This document shows positions 53,025 to 62,150 of a stretch of 64,000 nucleotides of DNA, piece after piece. Each line of letters begins with the position of its first letter. Position 1 is the first letter of the stretch. The position numbers were made by a program, and so were the translations under genes. The notes beneath the pieces are model-generated. The model was not told where the DNA came from and did not search any database. It saw only the letters and a list, made by a program, of their open reading frames with translations. Origin of the DNA: Candidatus Eisenbacteria bacterium (GTDB lineage Bacteria; Eisenbacteria; RBG-16-71-46; JACRLI01); assembly GCA_016235265.1 (NCBI GenBank), contig JACRLI010000023.1:67316-131315 (forward strand). The letters run 5' to 3'.

Positions 53025-54374
53025 ATGAGCCGGGCGACGGCGTCGGTGGAGCGTCCCACCTACCAGGAAGTCAACGAAGAGCTGCTGGTGGCGCTTCGCA
53101 CCCCCAGCCGTGAGTACTACCTGGCGCTGGGCTTCTGCATCCTGCTGGTGATCTGGGGCGCGTGGTCCTGGAACTACCAGCTGGTGCACGGTTTCTACGT
53201 GTACGGGGCCACGCACCCGGCGATGTGGGGCACCTACATCGTCAACTTCGTGTTCTGGGTGGGCATCGCGCACTCCGGCACGCTGATTTCGGCGATCCTG
53301 TTCCTGTTCCGGGCGCACTTCCGGAGGGCGATCTACCGGATGGCCGAGGCCATGACCGTGCTCGCGGTGATGACCGCCGGGCTGTTCCCGATCATCCACG
53401 TGGGGCGCTCCTGGATGATCTACTTCGCCGTGCCGTACCCCAACCAGCGGGAACTGTGGGTGAACTTCCGCTCTCCGCTGGTGTGGGACGTGTTCGCGGT
53501 GAGCACCTACTTCACCGTCAGCTCCATCTTCCTGTACACCGGCCTGATCCCGGACATCGCCGCGGCCCGGGACCGCGAGACCCGCCCGCTGCGCAAGTTC
53601 CTCTACACCATCCTGTCGCTGGGCTGGCGCGGCACCTCGCGGGAGTGGAAGCACTTCAACGCCGCCTACGTGTACCTGGCGGCCTTCGCCACCCCGCTGG
53701 TGATCTCGGTGCACTCGGTGGTGTCGTGGGACTTCGCGATGTCCGTCAACCCCGGCTGGCACAGCACCATCTTCGCCCCGTACTTCGTGGCGGGAGCCAT
53801 CTTCTCGGGCGTGGGGCTGGTGATCACCATCATGGTGCCGCTGCGCCGGATCTTCCGCCTGGAGCGCTGGGTCACGCTCGACCACTTCGACAAGATGGCG
53901 AAGCTGTGCCTGTTCACCTCGCTCATCGTGGCGTACTCCTACGCGCTCGAGTTCTTCCTAGTGTGGTACCACGGCAACGTGATCGAGCAGCAGGTGTTCC
54001 TCAACCGCGCCTTCGGGCCCATGGCGGTCGAGTTCTGGATCATGATCACCTGCAACGCCGTCATCCCGCTGCTGCTCTTCTTCAAGGGCGTGCGGCGCAA
54101 CCTGACCGCGCTGTTCGTGATCTCGCTGTTCGTGAACCTGGGCATGTGGATGGAGCGGTTCGTGATCGTGGCCCAGACGCTGACGCAGTCGTTCGACCCG
54201 TCGGTCACGCTGGACCGCTACCGGCCCTACATCATCGAGATCGGGATCCTGGTGGGCAGCTTCGGCTGGTTCTTCATGTGGTTCCTGCTGTTCTCGAGGC
54301 TCCTGCCGATCATGGCCGTGGCCGAGACCAAGGAAGTCCTGCCGCTGAACGCGAAGCGGGGGTCCGGGAAATGA
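53025..54374 (+). CDS. actC: Alternative complex III subunit C (NrfD-like, quinol-binding)
   Basis: The protein has 449 residues and about ten membrane helices in two bundles, with loops rich in His and Trp near the membrane (TAGLFPIIHVGRSWMIYFAV, YLAAFATPLVISVHSVVSWD). This matches the NrfD/PsrC-like ActC, which forms the quinol site with ActB. The start is the ATG at 53025 with GAAGG six bases upstream. The stop overlaps actD by four bases. Confidence 0.93.
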   Translation: MSRATASVERPTYQEVNEELLVALRTPSREYYLALGFCILLVIWGAWSWNYQLVHGFYVYGATHPAMWGTYIVNFVFWVGIAHSGTLISAILFLFRAHFRRAIYRMAEAMTVLAVMTAGLFPIIHVGRSWMIYFAVPYPNQRELWVNFRSPLVWDVFAVSTYFTVSSIFLYTGLIPDIAAARDRETRPLRKFLYTILSLGWRGTSREWKHFNAAYVYLAAFATPLVISVHSVVSWDFAMSVNPGWHSTIFAPYFVAGAIFSGVGLVITIMVPLRRIFRLERWVTLDHFDKMAKLCLFTSLIVAYSYALEFFLVWYHGNVIEQQVFLNRAFGPMAVEFWIMITCNAVIPLLLFFKGVRRNLTALFVISLFVNLGMWMERFVIVAQTLTQSFDPSVTLDRYRPYIIEIGILVGSFGWFFMWFLLFSRLLPIMAVAETKEVLPLNAKRGSGK

Positions 54375-54877
54375 AGCCGCAGGGCGTGCTGGGCGTGTTC
54401 AACGACATGGGCGTGGCCGCCGCCGCCATCCGCGCGCTGAAGGGCTCCGGCTACCCGAAGCTGGAGGTGATGGCCCCGGCGCCGCACCACGAGCTGGAGG
54501 AGGCGCTGGAGCCGGAGCGCAGCCCGCTGAAGTACATCACCATGTGCGGCTCGTTCACCGGCTTCACCTGCGCCGTGCTGCTCACCTTCGGCACCGCGGC
54601 CGACTGGCCGCTGGTGGTGGGCGGAAAGTACGTGTGGGCGTGGCAGGCCTACGTGATCATCATGTTCGAGCTGACGGTGCTGTTGTCGGCCATCTTCACG
54701 CTGGTGGGTTTCATCCTCCTCTCGAAGCTTCCGCACACGCGGCTTCGCCTGGGCTACGACCCGCGCTTCTCCAACGACCGCATCGGGATCTGGATCGCGC
54801 TGCCGCGCGAGAAGTGGGACGCCGCCGCGCAGGCCCTGAAGTCCCACGGCGCGGAGGAGGTCAAGCTTGAAGGCTAG
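54371..54877 (+). CDS. actD: Alternative complex III subunit D (DUF3341)
   Basis: The protein has 168 residues. It begins with a small alpha/beta domain (GVLGVFNDMGVAAAAIRALK), then two membrane helices (MCGSFTGFTCAVLLTFGTAA, AYVIIMFELTVLLSAIFTLV) and a C-terminal PRFSNDRIGIWIAL segment, which is the DUF3341 pattern of ActD. It stabilises the complex beside ActC and ActF. The ATG overlaps the actC stop, and its end overlaps actE by eleven bases. Confidence 0.92.
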   Translation: MKPQGVLGVFNDMGVAAAAIRALKGSGYPKLEVMAPAPHHELEEALEPERSPLKYITMCGSFTGFTCAVLLTFGTAADWPLVVGGKYVWAWQAYVIIMFELTVLLSAIFTLVGFILLSKLPHTRLRLGYDPRFSNDRIGIWIALPREKWDAAAQALKSHGAEEVKLEG

Positions 54878-55355
54878 GCTCGCGATCCTGGCCGCGTGCG
54901 CGGCGCTCGCCGCCGCCGGGCCCGCCGGCGCGTTCCCCTGGAGCGGGGACATGCTGCGCAGCCCGGGCCTGCGCCCGCAGCGGGTCATCCTGACCCCGGC
55001 CGACTCCACCGTGCCGCGCACCGGCAAGGTGGATCCGGGGCTCCGCCGTGAGGCCGCGGACAAGCTGGTGAACCCCGTGCCGCGCACGGCGCAGTCCGAG
55101 GCGGCCGGGAAGGCGGAGTTCGAGCGCTACTGCGTGGTGTGCCACGGGCCCGCGGGGCTGGGCAACGGGCCGGTGGCGGCCCGGTTCCCCGGGGTGGCCA
55201 ACCTGACCCTGCCGCTGTCGCAGGGGCGCACCGACGGGTTCATGTATGTGTACATCCGCCACGGGGGCGTGCTGATGCCCGCCTACGGCTACGGGGTGAA
55301 GGCCCGGGACGCCTGGGACGTGGTGAACTACGTGAGAAAGCTGCAGGGAAAATGA
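54867..55355 (+). CDS. actE: Alternative complex III subunit E, monohaem cytochrome c
   Basis: The protein has 162 residues. The TTG start has GGAGG within the end of actD. A signal peptide is present (LAILAACAALAAAGPAGA) with no lipobox cysteine, unlike many ActE proteins. One CVVCH haem site lies near residue 92, with the distal methionine probably in GGVLMPAYGYGVKARDAWDV. It transfers electrons from ActA to a terminal oxidase or a soluble carrier. The stop overlaps the actF start (ATGA). Confidence 0.9.
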   Translation: MKARLAILAACAALAAAGPAGAFPWSGDMLRSPGLRPQRVILTPADSTVPRTGKVDPGLRREAADKLVNPVPRTAQSEAAGKAEFERYCVVCHGPAGLGNGPVAARFPGVANLTLPLSQGRTDGFMYVYIRHGGVLMPAYGYGVKARDAWDVVNYVRKLQGK

Positions 55356-56614
55356 GCCACCACAAGGCCGCGGGCCTCCCGCTGACGCTTCCCAAGGACA
55401 CCCCGCGCGGGCTGTCCGCGATCCTGCTGCTGATGGTGGCGGCCGGCGCGGCCATGTTCGCCTTCGAGCTCACGCGCGACCCGGCGCGCGCATGGCGGGC
55501 CTACTTCGTGGCGGTGATGTTCTTCTACGGCATCTCGATCGCGGGCGTGGTGTGGTCGGCGGTCACGCGCCTGTCCAACGGGCGCTTCGCCGCCCCGGTG
55601 GTGCGCATCATGGAGGGCCTGGGCGCCTTCCAGCCGGCGGGCTACCTGCTGTTCCTGGCCTTCCTGTTCCTCGGCGCGCGCCACGTGTACCCCTGGATCC
55701 ACGAGGAGTACAAGCCCGCGCCGCACTGGCTGAATCTCGAAAGCGTGCAGCTGCGCCAGGGCCTGGTGATGCTGGCCGTGACCCTGTTCAACCTGGCCTT
55801 CATGCGCCTGGCGCTGAGGCCCGACATGGCGGTGCTGCAGTCCAAGGTCCCCGGGAAGCTCCGCGGCCTCTACCGCGGCTGGGCGCGCGGGTTCGGCGGA
55901 TCGGACGTCGAGGTGGAGCGCAACCGCCTCACCCTGATGCGCCTCTCGCCGATGGTGGTGATCTTCTACGCCATCTCCATGACGCTGCTCTCCGTGGACC
56001 TGGTGATGTCCATGGAGCCCGAGTGGGTGAGCACGCTCTTCCCGGGCATCGGGTTCATCGGCACGTTCCTGGGCGCGATCTGCGTCACCGCGGTGATCAC
56101 CTCGGTGGTCCGCTTCAAGTGGAAGCTGGAGGAGACCATCACTCCCCGGACCATGCACTCCGTGGGGCTGCTGGTGTTCGCGTTCTGCACCTTCTGGATG
56201 AGCATGCACTGGGCCGAGTACCTGACCATCTGGTACGCCAAGCTGCCCGAGGAGACCGGCTGGATGCAGGCCCGCCTGGGTGCGGAGTCGCCGTGGCTGC
56301 CGGTTTCGATCGCCTCGGTGGTGTGCGTGTGGCTGGTGCCGTTCGTGTCCATGATGACCAAGGCCGCCAAGTCCAACCCGAAGAGCCTGTCGTTCTTCGC
56401 CTGCCTGATGCTGACGGGCCTGTGGCTGGAGCGCCTGGTGTTCATCGCGCCGGCGCCCGAGGCCTCCCCGGAGCACGTCACGCTGGGCTTCGTGGAGGTG
56501 CTCGTGGCGGGCGGGGTGCTGGGGCTGTTCTCGCTGTGTTACCTGTGGTTCGTCTCGGTGTTCCCGCCGCTGCCGGCCGTGGACCCCTACGGCCCGGGGA
56601 GCGACACCCACTAG
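55352..56614 (+). CDS. actF: Alternative complex III subunit F (second NrfD-like membrane subunit)
   Basis: The protein has 420 residues and about ten membrane helices (GLSAILLLMVAAGAAMFAFE, SPMVVIFYAISMTLLSVDLV, FIGTFLGAICVTAVITSVVR and others) with the ActF hallmark SMEPEWVSTLFPG. It may form a second proton path in the complex. It is the last gene of the act operon. No cytochrome oxidase or SCO gene follows, whereas in many genomes an oxidase cluster is adjacent. A 22-bp perfect hairpin lies downstream. Confidence 0.93.
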   Translation: MSHHKAAGLPLTLPKDTPRGLSAILLLMVAAGAAMFAFELTRDPARAWRAYFVAVMFFYGISIAGVVWSAVTRLSNGRFAAPVVRIMEGLGAFQPAGYLLFLAFLFLGARHVYPWIHEEYKPAPHWLNLESVQLRQGLVMLAVTLFNLAFMRLALRPDMAVLQSKVPGKLRGLYRGWARGFGGSDVEVERNRLTLMRLSPMVVIFYAISMTLLSVDLVMSMEPEWVSTLFPGIGFIGTFLGAICVTAVITSVVRFKWKLEETITPRTMHSVGLLVFAFCTFWMSMHWAEYLTIWYAKLPEETGWMQARLGAESPWLPVSIASVVCVWLVPFVSMMTKAAKSNPKSLSFFACLMLTGLWLERLVFIAPAPEASPEHVTLGFVEVLVAGGVLGLFSLCYLWFVSVFPPLPAVDPYGPGSDTH

Positions 56615-56657
56615 CCGGGGGGACATCCTGGCAACCGGGCCGGGGGCGACCCGATCC

Positions 56658-56705
56658 CGCAACAGCAAGGCCCGCCGTCGCTGGACGGCGGGCCTTGCTG
56701 TTGCG
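56658..56705. terminator. Very strong hairpin after the act operon
   Basis: The stem is 22 perfect base pairs (56658-56679 with 56684-56705) around the four-base loop GCTG. It ends the act operon and also lies 47 bases beyond the stop of the convergent small gene at 56753. It is the longest perfect stem with a tight loop in the window. No T tract follows. Confidence 0.8.
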
Positions 56706-56752
56706 AACCGGATGTCGGATTTCCGGGTCAGATCCGGGGTGCCCGCGCCGGG

Positions 56753-56920
56753 CTAGTGCAGGTGGCCGGTGAACCAGCGCTGCATGGACGGGCCGTACTT
56801 CGCGAAGAAGCTGGGCAGCGCCCATGCCAGGTACGCGAACCACACGAACTCGGCCAGTGTCGGCCAGCCGAACCTGCGAGTCCCCGCGGGCGTGACCGCG
56901 CCCGTCCCGCTTCCTTCCAT
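56753..56920 (-). CDS. 55-residue single-helix membrane protein
   Basis: The ATG at 56920 has AGGG in range (GGAGGGATCC before the ATG). After a short Gly/Ala/Thr N-terminus comes one membrane helix (TLAEFVWFAYLAWALPSFFA) and a basic, aromatic tail RWFTGHLH. It is too small for family assignment. The size, single helix and position next to the act operon would fit an accessory respiratory micro-subunit, but it lies on the opposite strand and that role is speculation. Confidence 0.55.
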   Translation of the reverse strand: MEGSGTGAVTPAGTRRFGWPTLAEFVWFAYLAWALPSFFAKYGPSMQRWFTGHLH

Positions 56921-57012
56921 GGATCCCTCCGCGCCCCGTCCCGGGGCAGGGAAACGCTGCGACCCAAGATGCAAGTGAAGCTCCCGCGCGCACTCTACCG
57001 CGCGCCGGGGCG

Positions 57013-57066
57013 GGATTCAAGAAAATGTGGTCCCGGATTCAAGAATTTCCCGTGCGGGGGTATGAT
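57013..57066 (+). promoter_or_regulatory. Candidate activator site and promoter of the M16 protease
   Basis: An 11-base word GGATTCAAGAA occurs at 57013-57023 and again at 57035-57045, exactly 22 bases (two helical turns) apart. TATGAT (57061-57066) follows with a 17-base spacer from TTCAAG (57038-57043), which overlaps the second repeat. Tandem half-sites on a weak -35 are typical of response-regulator or other activator control. Confidence 0.5.
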
Positions 57067-57197
57067 GCGGGGGTTCCCTGCCGTCCCCGAGGACCCGCTC
57101 CCGACGTCTTGGAGGCCTGTCCGGGGGGGCCGTCCGCCCCTGCGGCGGCCCGGTCATCCCGGCCTGCTTCCCGCTGATGCTCTCCCAGGAGGCTTTC

Positions 57198-60014
57198 ATG
57201 CGCAGGTTGCTCCCGATCGCGTTCCTGGCGCTCCTCGCGGCGCCGCTTTCCATCCCCGCCCCGGCCCGCGCGGCCCTGCCCGCGAACGTGGAGCGGGTCG
57301 CCCGGAAGGGGCCGGTCACCGAGTACCGGCTGCGTTCCAACGGCATGCCCATCCTGCTCGTTCCCCGGCACAATGCACCGGTGGCCACCTTCATGGTGGT
57401 CTACCACGTGGGGTCGCGAAACGAGTTCCCCGGCTGCACCGGCAGCGCGCACCTGCTCGAGCACATGCTGTTCAACAAGAGCACCGAGCACTTCTGGAAG
57501 GCCGGCGGGCACAAGACCATCCAGGTGGCCCTGCGCGAGGTGGGGGTGGACTTCTCCAGCACCAACATGACCACCTGGAACGACCGCATGAACGGTTACT
57601 CCACGGTGCCCTCCGACCGGCTGGAACTGGCCATGCAGGTCGAGGCCGACCGGATGCAGACGGCGAAGATCCTGGACTCCGAGCGCCAGCCCGAGATGTC
57701 CGTGGTGCGCAATGAGTACGAAATCGGCGAGAACAGCCCGGGCGAGGCGCTGTCCAAGGCGGTGGTAGGCGCGGCCATCGTGGCGCACCCGTACCACTGG
57801 GACACCATCGGGTACCGCTCGGACATCGAGGGCGTGTCCACCGAGCAGCTCCGCGCCCATTACCGGAACTACTTCTGGCCCGACAACTCCTCCGCCATCC
57901 TGGTGGGGGACTTCGAGCCCGACGCCGCGCTGGCCATGTTCGACCGGTACTTCGGGAAGATGCCCAAGGCGCCCGCGCCCATCCCGAAGGTGATCACGGT
58001 GGAGCCCGAGCAGGAGGGGGAGCGCCGCGTCACGGTGTCCCGGCCGGGCAACGTGGGCTACGTGATCCTGGCCTATCCGCGGCCCGGCACCCTGGACGCC
58101 GACTGGCACGCCCTGGATGTCCTTGCCACCATCCTGGGCAGCGGGCGCAACGCGCGGCTCTACCAGGCCCTGGTGGAGACCGGGCTGGCCAACGAGGTGG
58201 ACTGCCGCAACTACGCCCTGCGCGATCCCTACCTGGTCATGCCCTACGCCGAGCTGGCCCCGGGAGCCGGCCACGCGAAGACCGAGGCCGCGATCCTCGC
58301 GGCGCTGGACTCGGTGCGGGTATCCGGGGTCTCCCAAGCCGAGGTGGACCGGGCGGTGCGCGGCATCGAGGTGGGGCTGGCCTCCAGCCGGGACGGCGTC
58401 TACGGCATGGCCGCCGGCCTGGGGGAGGCGGTTGCCTCCGCCAACTGGCAGTGGTTCGTGGACTACCTGGACGTGGTCCGCAAGGTCACCCCGGCCGACG
58501 TGCAGCGCGTGGCGCGCAAGTACCTGGTTCCCGGTCACCTGACCGCGGGCTGGTTCGTGCCGAAGCAGGGCGAGCCCTTGAAGACCGGTGCGCTGGAGGG
58601 CGGCACCCCCGGCGCCAGGCCGCAGGAGCCCGCGCAGTCAGGCGCCGCGGAGGGTGGCTCTCCCGGTCCGTGGGGCATGCTGATGCTGCCGGAGGTGTCG
58701 GTGGGCAGCTCGGTGGGGGGCACCGTTTCCACGCCCCCGGGCTTCGCCGGGCGCACGGTGCGCCGGGCGTGGCCGCGCAGGCTGGTGCTGGACGTGCTGC
58801 CGAACCCGGGGGCGCCCACGGTGGCCATCTCCGGGCTGCTGCGGGCCGGCTCCATCCTGGCGCCGGCGGACAAGCCCGAGCTGGCGGCCGTCACCGCCGG
58901 GATGCTCTCTCGCGGCACAGCCACCCGCTCCAAGCTCGACCTGGCGGGCCAGCTCGAGAGCCTGGGCGCCTCGATGGGGTTCACCGCCGGCGTGTACGAC
59001 CTCAACTTCGACGCCTACGGCATGTCCCGCGACCTGCCCGTCCTGCTGGACCTGCTCGCCGACCAGCTGCTGCACCCCTCGTTCCCCGAGGAGGAGCTGC
59101 GGAAGCTGAAGCTGCAGCGCCGCGGACAGCTCCTGAGCCAGGCGGAGAACACCGGCGCGCGCGCGCAGGAGACCCTGTTCCAGGTGGTCTTCCCCGACGG
59201 CCATCCGCTGCGGCCCACGGGCGTGCTGGACCGTGCGTCCTCGGTGGAGAAGCTCACCGCGGCCGACGTGCGCGACTTCTACACCTCGCGGTATCGCGGC
59301 GGGAGCCTGGTGCTTACCGTGGTGGGCGACGTGGACGCAGCGGCGGTGGTGAAGCTGGTGGAGGAGAAGTTTGCGGGCCTGGTGGAGGGTGAGCCGCCCG
59401 TGCTCGACCTGCCGCGCGCCCAGCCGGGCCCGCCCCAGCGCCGGGCGGTCACCATGCGCGGCAAGGCCAACATGGACCTGCTGCTCGGGATGTACGGGGG
59501 AGTGCGGCGCCTGGACCCCGACTACTACCCCTGCATCCTCGCCAACGCGGTGTTCGGCCTGGACGCGCTCACCTCGCGCACCGGGAGGCGCATCCGCGAC
59601 ACCGAGGGGCTCACCTACAACCTGTACTCCCGCTTCTTCGGCGCCGACCTGCTGGAGGGCACGTGGGGCCTGGACATCGCCGTGGCGCCACAGAACCTGG
59701 ACAAGGCGATGGCCTCGGCCAGGGACGAGCTGGCGAAGTTCTGCCGCGACGGCGTCACCCAGGCCGAGCTGGACGCCCAGAAGAGCTTCTATGCGGGCAA
59801 CTTCAAGGTGCGCCTGGCCACCAACACCGGAGTGGCGCAACAGCTGGCCTACGCGGAGAAGTTCGGGTTCGGGCCCGGCTACCTCGACCGCTATCCCGGG
59901 GAGATCCAGGCGGTGACGCTGGCGCAGGTGAACGAGGCCATCCGGAGGCACTTCGACCCGGCGAAGGTGAGTGTCATCGTGGCCGGTGACCTGGACAGCC
60001 TGCCGGTGGAATAG
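57198..60014 (+). CDS. M16-family zinc metalloprotease, two-repeat form
   Basis: The protein has 938 residues. The ATG has AGGAGG five bases upstream and gives a signal peptide (LLPIAFLALLAAPLSIPAPARA), so it acts in the periplasm or outside. The inverted zinc motif HLLEH is at His85-Glu88-His89, with the distal glutamate in VVRNEYEIGENSPGEAL. The second M16 copy from about 520 (RLVLDVLPNPGAPTVAISGL, FTAGVYDLNFDAYGMSRDL) lacks HxxEH, as is usual for the non-catalytic half. Members degrade peptides as clamshells. It is followed by a histidine-kinase gene on the same strand, 44 bases away. Confidence 0.93.
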   Translation: MRRLLPIAFLALLAAPLSIPAPARAALPANVERVARKGPVTEYRLRSNGMPILLVPRHNAPVATFMVVYHVGSRNEFPGCTGSAHLLEHMLFNKSTEHFWKAGGHKTIQVALREVGVDFSSTNMTTWNDRMNGYSTVPSDRLELAMQVEADRMQTAKILDSERQPEMSVVRNEYEIGENSPGEALSKAVVGAAIVAHPYHWDTIGYRSDIEGVSTEQLRAHYRNYFWPDNSSAILVGDFEPDAALAMFDRYFGKMPKAPAPIPKVITVEPEQEGERRVTVSRPGNVGYVILAYPRPGTLDADWHALDVLATILGSGRNARLYQALVETGLANEVDCRNYALRDPYLVMPYAELAPGAGHAKTEAAILAALDSVRVSGVSQAEVDRAVRGIEVGLASSRDGVYGMAAGLGEAVASANWQWFVDYLDVVRKVTPADVQRVARKYLVPGHLTAGWFVPKQGEPLKTGALEGGTPGARPQEPAQSGAAEGGSPGPWGMLMLPEVSVGSSVGGTVSTPPGFAGRTVRRAWPRRLVLDVLPNPGAPTVAISGLLRAGSILAPADKPELAAVTAGMLSRGTATRSKLDLAGQLESLGASMGFTAGVYDLNFDAYGMSRDLPVLLDLLADQLLHPSFPEEELRKLKLQRRGQLLSQAENTGARAQETLFQVVFPDGHPLRPTGVLDRASSVEKLTAADVRDFYTSRYRGGSLVLTVVGDVDAAAVVKLVEEKFAGLVEGEPPVLDLPRAQPGPPQRRAVTMRGKANMDLLLGMYGGVRRLDPDYYPCILANAVFGLDALTSRTGRRIRDTEGLTYNLYSRFFGADLLEGTWGLDIAVAPQNLDKAMASARDELAKFCRDGVTQAELDAQKSFYAGNFKVRLATNTGVAQQLAYAEKFGFGPGYLDRYPGEIQAVTLAQVNEAIRRHFDPAKVSVIVAGDLDSLPVE

Positions 60015-60058
60015 CCGCCGGTCCGCTCCGCGAGGCTCGATTCACAGGAGGCCGCACC

Positions 60059-62035
60059 GTGAGGAAGCCGCGCAAGACGCGCGCCCAGCTCGAGCAGGAG
60101 CTGCACGACGCCCGCCGCGAGAGCGAGGCGCGTTACCGGCAGCTGCTGGAAAACGTGAACATCGGGATCAGCGTATCCACGCTGGACGGCCGGCTGCTCC
60201 ACGTGAACCGCGAGATCCTGCGCATGGCGGGCTTCGACGACCTCGAGGAGTTCCTCCGCGTGCCGGCCGAGGAGCGCTACGCCGATCCCCAGGATCGCCT
60301 GGATCTGTTGCGGGAGGTGCGCGAAAAGGGCGCGGTCCGGGACCGCGAGATGCGCTCCGTTCGCAAGGACGGCTCCATCTACTGGATCTCCATGAACGCG
60401 GTGATGCTGCCGGCCGGCGATGGCTCCCCCGGGCTCTTCCTCACCTCCATGCTGGACATCACCGAGCGCCGGCGCACCGAGGAGGCGCTGCGCGAGAGCG
60501 AGGCCGTTTTCCGGGCCATCTTCGAGCAGGCCGCCGTCGGCGTGGCCCTGCTCGAGACGAACACCGGCAGGTTCGTGCTCGTGAACCAGCGTTTCGCCGA
60601 CATCGTGGGCCGCACCCCGGCCTCGATGGTGGGCACCGACTTCATGTCCATCACCCATCCGGACGACCTTCCCCCGGACGTGGACCGCATGGAGGAGCTG
60701 CGCCAGGGACGCATCCGGAACTTCTCGATGGAGAAGCGCTACCTGCGCCCGGACGGCGCCGTGGTGTGGGCCAACCTGACCGTCTCGCCCATGTGGGCGC
60801 CCGGGGAGACCCCGCGGCAGCACATCGCGGTGGTGGAGGACATCGGCGAGCGCAAGCGGGCGGAGAAGGAGCACGAGCGGCTGCAGGCGCAGCTGCTGCA
60901 GGCGCAGAAGATGGAGGTGGTGGGAAGGCTCGCGGGGGGCGTGGCCCACGACTTCAACAACATGCTGGGCGTGATCCTGGGCCACGTGGAGCTGGTGCTG
61001 GACCAGGCAGGCTCCGCGCACCCCATGCGCGCGGACATCGAGCAGATCCACAGGGCTTCGCTGCGCTCAGCCGGGCTCACGCGACAACTCCTGGCGTTCG
61101 CGAGGAAGCAGCCGGTGGCCCCGCGGGTGCTGGACCTCAACGACACCCTCTCCGGCATGTTCGGCATGCTCCGGCGCCTCATCGGCGAGCATGTCCGCCT
61201 GGACTGGGTCCCGGGGGTGGACCTGTGGCGGGTCCGGATGGACCCGGCGCAGCTCGACCAGGTGCTGGCCAACCTGTGCGTGAACGCCCGCGATGCGATC
61301 GGCGCTGGCCCGGGGCGCGTGACCATCGAGACGCGCAATGCCACGTTGGACGAGGCCTGGTGCGCCGAGCACCGCGGGGCCGCCCCCGGCGACTACGCGG
61401 TGCTGACCGTGAGCGACGACGGCTGCGGGATGGACGCGGACACGCTGGACCACATCTTCGAACCGTTCTACACCACCAAGGGGGTGGGCGAGGGCACCGG
61501 GCTGGGGCTGGCAACGGTCTACGGCGTGGTGAACCAGAACGGCGGGTTCATCCAGGCCTCCAGCGAGCCGGGCAAGGGCACCCGCTTCGAGATCTTCCTG
61601 CCCCGGCATGCCGGGGATGCCGAGGAGACCGTGCCCGCCCAGGTCACCTCGGCCGGCCAGGGGATCGGCAGGACGGTCCTGCTGGTCGAGGACGAGCCCG
61701 CCATTCTGGCCATGAGCCGCGCGATGCTGGAACGGCTGGGCTACACCGTGCTGGCCGCGGGCACCGGGGAGGATGCGATCCGGCAGGCGGCCTCCCACGC
61801 CGGGGACATCCACCTGCTGCTGACCGACGTGATCATGCCGGGGATGAACGGCCGCGACCTGGCGGCGCGGATCACCGGGCTGCAGCCGGGGCTGGCCTGC
61901 CTGTTCATGTCGGGCTATCCCGCCGACGTGATCGTGCACGGCAGCGAGTTGGACGCCGGCCTGCACTTCATCCAGAAGCCGTTCTCGCTGCGGGAGTTGG
62001 CGGAAAAGTGCCGGGAGGCGCTGGGGGCGGGGTAG
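60059..62035 (+). CDS. Soluble PAS-PAS histidine kinase with C-terminal receiver domain
   Basis: The protein has 658 residues with a GTG start and AGGAGG upstream. It has no membrane helix. A short coiled N-terminus precedes two PAS domains (about 20-145 and 146-270). The phospho-acceptor is His297 in GGVAHDFNNMLGVILGHVEL, followed by the ATPase boxes (NLCVNARDAI, SDDGCGMDADTLDHIFEPFY, GEGTGLGLATVYGVV). A receiver domain ends the protein, with phospho-acceptor Asp590 (LLTDVIMPGMNGRDLA) and the conserved Lys in FIQKPFSL. Such hybrids sense cytoplasmic redox or ligands and pass phosphate on. No DNA-binding response regulator is adjacent, so the output partner is unknown. Confidence 0.94.
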   Translation: MRKPRKTRAQLEQELHDARRESEARYRQLLENVNIGISVSTLDGRLLHVNREILRMAGFDDLEEFLRVPAEERYADPQDRLDLLREVREKGAVRDREMRSVRKDGSIYWISMNAVMLPAGDGSPGLFLTSMLDITERRRTEEALRESEAVFRAIFEQAAVGVALLETNTGRFVLVNQRFADIVGRTPASMVGTDFMSITHPDDLPPDVDRMEELRQGRIRNFSMEKRYLRPDGAVVWANLTVSPMWAPGETPRQHIAVVEDIGERKRAEKEHERLQAQLLQAQKMEVVGRLAGGVAHDFNNMLGVILGHVELVLDQAGSAHPMRADIEQIHRASLRSAGLTRQLLAFARKQPVAPRVLDLNDTLSGMFGMLRRLIGEHVRLDWVPGVDLWRVRMDPAQLDQVLANLCVNARDAIGAGPGRVTIETRNATLDEAWCAEHRGAAPGDYAVLTVSDDGCGMDADTLDHIFEPFYTTKGVGEGTGLGLATVYGVVNQNGGFIQASSEPGKGTRFEIFLPRHAGDAEETVPAQVTSAGQGIGRTVLLVEDEPAILAMSRAMLERLGYTVLAAGTGEDAIRQAASHAGDIHLLLTDVIMPGMNGRDLAARITGLQPGLACLFMSGYPADVIVHGSELDAGLHFIQKPFSLRELAEKCREALGAG

Positions 62036-62070
62036 GCCGGGGAGGTGGTCCGGATGGCCCCCGTGCGGAT

Positions 62071-62104
62071 TTGACTATCTTTCCCCCCGCATCCGGGATA
62101 TAGT
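62071..62104 (+). promoter_or_regulatory. Possible promoter of the cold-shock gene
   Basis: TTGACT (62071-62076) and TATAGT (62099-62104) are present, the latter identical to the helicase -10. The spacing of 22 bases is too wide for a standard promoter, so the true -35 may differ. A start near 62110 gives a leader of about 180 bases, typical of cold-shock mRNAs. Confidence 0.4.
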
Positions 62105-62150
62105 CCCCTTGTCTTCGGTTGCCAGTGGATGTGCCGTCACCGTTCAATCT

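Noticed and set aside
49889..53059. 1056-codon minus-strand open frame opposite actB
   Set aside because: ActB homology, the Tat signal and the iron-sulfur motifs fix the plus strand as coding.
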